From the NCBI GenBank assembly GCA_023393265.1, contig JAEWME010000428.1:1-8955 (forward strand): a stretch of 8,955 nucleotides of DNA, in the 5' to 3' direction. The notes under the pieces were generated by a model. It did not search any database, was not told the origin of the DNA, and saw only the letters and a list, made by a program, of their open reading frames with translations. The stretch is from Bacteroidota bacterium. Lineage in GTDB: Bacteria; Bacteroidota; Bacteroidia; Bacteroidales; Prolixibacteraceae. The stretch's first letter is position 1; each line of letters starts with the position of its first letter. Position numbers and translations under genes: made by a program. Below, piece after piece: positions 5,820 to 8,955 of this stretch.

Positions 5820-7813
5820 AATTTGTAAGTTATGATGACTGGCTTCACCCTTATGCGCAGGTAATTAATGACCGGTTGCAGGCTGCCGCCGACTATGAAA
5901 AAAGGTTGCTAAATGGCCAGTCGCTGGCTGATTTTGCCCAGGGACACCGTTGGTTTGGACTGCATCATTCAGGCAAAGATTGGGTGATTCGCGAGTGGGC
6001 GCCCAATGCAACAGCTATTTTCCTGATCGGCGATTTCAATGGCTGGCAGGAGTCTGGTGAATATGCTTTTTTGTCGACTGGTTCGGGGAACTGGGAACTG
6101 ATTCTTGCACCTGAAAAAATGAAACATGGCGATCTTTATGCCCTTTCGGTGCATTGGGACGGTGGACAGGGCAAGCGCATTCCGGCGTGGGCATTTCGTG
6201 CCGTTCAGGATGAATACACAAAAATATTTAACGCACAGGTCTGGGCCCCGGAGAAACCTTTTAAATGGAAGCATCCGAATTTCAGGAGAAAGCAGGAAGC
6301 GCCCCTGATTTACGAAGCGCATGTTGGCATGGCCGGAGAGGAACCCCGTGTTCACACGTACGAGGAGTTCAGAACACAGACTTTGCCGCGCATTCAGAAG
6401 GCAGGCTATAATACGATACAATTCATGGCCATTCCGGAACATCCTTACTATGGAAGTTTTGGGTATCATGTATCCAGCTTTTTTTCACCGTCATCACGAT
6501 TTGGAACTCCGGAGGAATTAAAACAACTGGTTGATGAGGCGCATGGCATGGGCATCGCTGTGATTATGGACCTGGTTCATTCTCATGCTGTGAAAAATGA
6601 AGTGGAGGGGCTTGGCCGTTACGACGGAACTCGTTGGCAGTTTTTTCACGATGGAAGCAAGGGCGAGCATCCGGCCTGGGATTCGTATTGTTTCAATTAC
6701 GGGAAGCCGGAAGTGGTACATTTCCTCCTTTCGAATATCCGCTACTGGCTCGAAGAATTTCAGTTCGACGGGTTCCGTTTTGATGGGGTAACCAGCATGT
6801 TGTATTTCGATCATGGCCTTGGAAAGGCGTTTACCAGTTACGATGATTATTTCAATGCTGGTCTCGATCAGGAAGCATTCACCTATTTTATACTGGCCAA
6901 TAAGCTGATACACGAAATAAATCCAAAGGCCATTTCGGTGGCCGAGGAAATGAGTGGATTGCCAGGCCTGGCTACGCCACAAAAAATGGGCGGGTTAGGC
7001 TTCAATTACCGCATGGCGATGGGTGTTCCCGATTTCTGGATTAAGCTAATTAAAGAAGTTTCGGATGAGAAATGGGATGTTGGCCAGATATTCCATGAGT
7101 TAACCTCGAAACGACTGGATGAAAAAGTGGTGAGTTATGCCGAGTCGCACGATCAGGCGCTTGTTGGTGACCAGACTATCATCTTCAGGCTGATTGACAA
7201 GGAAATGTATTTCAGTATGCGGAAGGACCAGCCCAATTTATTGGTTGACCGCGGAATGGCTTTGCATAAGATGATCCGACTGGCAACTTTGAGTTGTTCC
7301 GGTGGCGCTTACCTGAATTTCATGGGTAACGAATTCGGGCATCCGGAGTGGATTGATTTTCCGAGGGACGGAAACAACTGGTCTTATGAACATGCCAGAC
7401 GCATTTGGAGTTTGGCCGACAATGCCGAGTTGCGTTACCAGTGGTTGGCCGATTTTGATCGCGACATGATACGCCTTGTAAAAGCAGAGCAAATCATCGA
7501 TATTCCTGAAGTAAATTGGGTATATGACCATAAGGGGAACCAGATTTTGGTGTATTCTCGTGGCGATTTCCTGTTTGTTTTCAATTTCAACCCTAGCGAA
7601 TCATTTGCCGGATATGGCATTCCGATGTCGCCATCTAAATATAAAATTGTGTTGAATACCGACGATATACGTTACGGTGGTCAAAATCGGGTTGATGCTA
7701 GCCTGATTTATTCAACCATGGCTGATGGAGGCCAAAGCAGTCAGCACTACCTGAGGTTATATTTGCCGGCCCGAACAGCATTGGTGCTGGAGCGGCTGAG
7801 TTTAAAGAAATAA
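5807..7813 (+). CDS. glgB: 1,4-alpha-glucan (glycogen) branching enzyme, eukaryotic-like GH13_8 type
   Basis: This enzyme cuts alpha-1,4 chains and transfers them to make alpha-1,6 branches in glycogen. The 668 residues match the eukaryotic/plant-like branching enzymes (GH13 subfamily 8) better than E. coli GlgB. The N-terminal helix region (1-50) leads into a CBM48 domain with REWAPNATAIFLIGDFNGW (62-80). The GH13 barrel shows region I DLVHSHAVKN (255-264), region II GFRFDGVTSMLY (322-333) with nucleophile D326, region III VAEEMSG (378-384) with acid/base E380, and region IV YAESHDQALVGDQ (444-456) with D449. MGNEFGHPEWIDFPR (506-520) is also typical. An alpha-amylase C-terminal beta domain ends the protein. 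The start is set by the family-like N-terminus; it lies in an inverted repeat. It heads a tight cluster with the GSCFA and glycosyltransferase genes, supporting a role in glycogen storage in the cytoplasm. All catalytic residues are present. Confidence 0.95.
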   Translation: MKLPEFVSYDDWLHPYAQVINDRLQAAADYEKRLLNGQSLADFAQGHRWFGLHHSGKDWVIREWAPNATAIFLIGDFNGWQESGEYAFLSTGSGNWELILAPEKMKHGDLYALSVHWDGGQGKRIPAWAFRAVQDEYTKIFNAQVWAPEKPFKWKHPNFRRKQEAPLIYEAHVGMAGEEPRVHTYEEFRTQTLPRIQKAGYNTIQFMAIPEHPYYGSFGYHVSSFFSPSSRFGTPEELKQLVDEAHGMGIAVIMDLVHSHAVKNEVEGLGRYDGTRWQFFHDGSKGEHPAWDSYCFNYGKPEVVHFLLSNIRYWLEEFQFDGFRFDGVTSMLYFDHGLGKAFTSYDDYFNAGLDQEAFTYFILANKLIHEINPKAISVAEEMSGLPGLATPQKMGGLGFNYRMAMGVPDFWIKLIKEVSDEKWDVGQIFHELTSKRLDEKVVSYAESHDQALVGDQTIIFRLIDKEMYFSMRKDQPNLLVDRGMALHKMIRLATLSCSGGAYLNFMGNEFGHPEWIDFPRDGNNWSYEHARRIWSLADNAELRYQWLADFDRDMIRLVKAEQIIDIPEVNWVYDHKGNQILVYSRGDFLFVFNFNPSESFAGYGIPMSPSKYKIVLNTDDIRYGGQNRVDASLIYSTMADGGQSSQHYLRLYLPARTALVLERLSLKK

Positions 7814-7816
7814 TGC

Positions 7817-8815
7817 ATGTCGTTTTTTACTGAAATAAAAATACCGGAATTACCTTTTAAGCTTGATTATTCGGGAGGTATGATGCTGATGGGCTCCTGC
7901 TTCTCTGAAAATATCGGGCAGAAATTGCTCGACCTGAAGTTCAGGATTGACATGAATCCTTTTGGCATTTTGTATAATCCGGAATCGATAGCCAACAGCC
8001 TGCAAATATTGATGGAAAAGCGACTCTTTGTGTCGGAAGATTTGTTTTTTGATCAGGGCACATGGAATAGTTTTCATCATCACAGCCGTTTTTCTGATGT
8101 TGATCGCGAAATAGCTCTGGCAAATATGAACGAGCGAATTTCGGCTTCGCATGAATTCCTGAAAAATGTCGATTTTTTAGTCGTCACATTCGGAACGGCG
8201 TGGGTTTACGAATTGAGGCAAACCGGGCAGGTGGTGTCGAATTGTCACAAAATTCCGGCAAGCAAGTTCAAGCGGTTTCGGCTTGGTGTTTTTGAGGTGG
8301 TTGAAAAGTGGCGCGAATTACTCGAAACGCTTTGGCAATTTAATCCGAAACTGAAGGTTTTATTTACGGTCAGCCCGATTCGCCATTGGAAAGACGGAGC
8401 CGTGGAAAACCAACTAAGCAAATCGACACTGTTGCTGGCTGTCGATCAGCTTCGGCGTGGCTTTGGCAAAAAGCAAATCAGCTATTTTCCTTCGTATGAA
8501 ATTGTAATGGACGAATTGCGCGACTATCGGTTTTATGCCGAAGATATGTTGCACCTCAGTTCTGTAGCGGTCGATCATATCTTTATGAAGTTTGAGCAAG
8601 CGGTTATTGCTCCTGAAGCATCAAAAACTGCGGGTCAGGTCTTAAAAATTATTCGTGCCATGCAACACCGGCCATTTAATAAGCAATCGGACGAGTACCG
8701 AAAATTTCTGAATGCAAGTATTGAAGAAATTGAGCGGCTCGAAAAAGCAAATCCGTTGCTCGATTTTCGGGTTGAGAAAACTCATTTTACCAACGAACTT
8801 AACCAAATCGGATGA
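7817..8815 (+). CDS. GSCFA-family SGNH-hydrolase-like protein
   Basis: This 332-residue protein belongs to the GSCFA family (PF08885), related to SGNH/GDSL esterases. The name-giving motif is MGSCFSENIG (25-34); S27 is the likely nucleophile, and the family's final Ala is Ser here. Other conserved blocks are VTFGTAWVYE (123-132), LFTVSPIRHWKDG (182-194) and FPSYEIVMDELRDYRFYAEDMLH (from 224), where D243-x-x-H246 fits the SGNH Asp-His pair. There is no signal peptide or membrane segment, so it is probably cytosolic. The substrate is unknown; related families remove or transfer acyl groups on sugars. The gene begins 3 bases after the glgB stop and overlaps the next gene by 4 bases, so it is almost surely co-translated with both. 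This makes an alpha-glucan-related role the leading guess. An ATG at 7813 is out of frame; the ATG at 7817 is the start. The last 60 residues are charged and helical. Confidence 0.88.
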   Translation: MSFFTEIKIPELPFKLDYSGGMMLMGSCFSENIGQKLLDLKFRIDMNPFGILYNPESIANSLQILMEKRLFVSEDLFFDQGTWNSFHHHSRFSDVDREIALANMNERISASHEFLKNVDFLVVTFGTAWVYELRQTGQVVSNCHKIPASKFKRFRLGVFEVVEKWRELLETLWQFNPKLKVLFTVSPIRHWKDGAVENQLSKSTLLLAVDQLRRGFGKKQISYFPSYEIVMDELRDYRFYAEDMLHLSSVAVDHIFMKFEQAVIAPEASKTAGQVLKIIRAMQHRPFNKQSDEYRKFLNASIEEIERLEKANPLLDFRVEKTHFTNELNQIG

Positions 8816-8955
8816 AGGTGCTGATGTTTGGCTGGGAATTTCCGCCCCACATATCGGGCGGTTTGGGCACGGCCTGTTTCGGGCTGGCAAAAAATCTTGC
8901 AGCGCTCAATGTTGAAGTTATTTTTGTGGTTCCGAGATTATGGGGCGACGAAGAC
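8812..8955 (+). CDS. GT-B glycosyltransferase, glycogen-synthase-like, N-terminus only
   Basis: The reading frame begins at ATG 8812, overlapping the GSCFA stop as ATGA, and stays open for 48 codons to the window edge. The visible peptide starts MKVLMFGWEFPPHISGGLGT and continues through FGLAKNLAALNVEVIFVVP to WGDED. The first beta strand followed by a glycine-rich SGGLGT loop is the nucleotide-sugar-binding start of GT4/GT5 enzymes; in glycogen synthases this loop is K-x-G-G-L, and here it is I-S-G-G-L. Bacteroidetes carry a conserved glycosyltransferase with this N-terminus near amylase and debranching enzyme genes, as I recall from Bacteroides. The likely role is elongation of glycogen or a related alpha-glucan, working with the branching enzyme upstream. 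With only 48 residues visible, donor specificity (ADP- or UDP-glucose) and exact family cannot be fixed. Confidence 0.82.
   Translation, partial: MKVLMFGWEFPPHISGGLGTACFGLAKNLAALNVEVIFVVPRLWGDED

Noticed and set aside
5969..6982. Minus-strand ORFs of 166 and 154 codons within glgB
   Set aside because: They are antisense shadows of a full-length GH13 enzyme with all catalytic motifs and show no family features.
1..8955. CRISPR array, insertion sequence, tRNA or rRNA gene
   Set aside because: No regularly spaced direct repeats, transposase, terminal inverted repeats or tRNA/rRNA-like sequence were seen on either strand.

Overview
The window looks like a chromosomal segment of a Bacteroidota (Bacteroidetes) bacterium, probably a Bacteroidales/Marinilabiliales-type anaerobe, although the exact lineage cannot be read from it. 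Four things point there. The start codons lack Shine-Dalgarno sequences. Several promoters match the Bacteroidetes pattern TTTG / TAnnTTTG. One secreted protein ends in a type IX secretion (T9SS) sorting domain. The set of a BFN-UVR 'bifunctional nuclease', a GSCFA protein and a branching enzyme of the eukaryotic-like type is typical of that phylum.

Layout. At 1-1616 two genes lie on the minus strand: a NupG-type nucleoside:H+ symporter, cut by the left window edge, and upstream of it a BFN/DUF151-UVR protein. A 369-base intergenic region (1617-1985) separates them from a plus-strand block. It carries a near-consensus promoter and a structured leader for rplU, and possibly a back-to-back promoter for the minus strand. 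From 1986 to 3970 come rplU (bL21), rpmA (bL27), a strong intrinsic terminator, then serS (seryl-tRNA synthetase) with its own likely promoter and terminator. At 4173-5672 stands a lone, AT-richer gene for a secreted CotH-type atypical kinase with a T9SS tail. From 5807 to the right edge runs a compact co-oriented cluster: glycogen branching enzyme (GH13_8 type), a GSCFA-domain SGNH-hydrolase-like protein 3 bases later, and a GT-B glycosyltransferase overlapping it by 4 bases (ATGA), cut by the edge.

How the genes work together. The left pair may serve nucleoside or nucleic-acid salvage (inference). The middle block is translation housekeeping. The right cluster is most simply read as glycogen or other alpha-glucan synthesis: the glycosyltransferase would elongate, the branching enzyme would make alpha-1,6 branches, and the GSCFA protein has an unknown, possibly esterase or acyltransferase, role. 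No mobile element, CRISPR array, tRNA or rRNA gene is visible. The most unusual local signals are an inverted repeat that pairs the upstream region of glgB with its own start codon, a palindrome that may hold two divergent -33 elements, and the small hairpins in the rplU leader. I found no clear multi-gene system of an undescribed kind. The glycogen cluster with its GSCFA gene is the best candidate for an under-characterised function.
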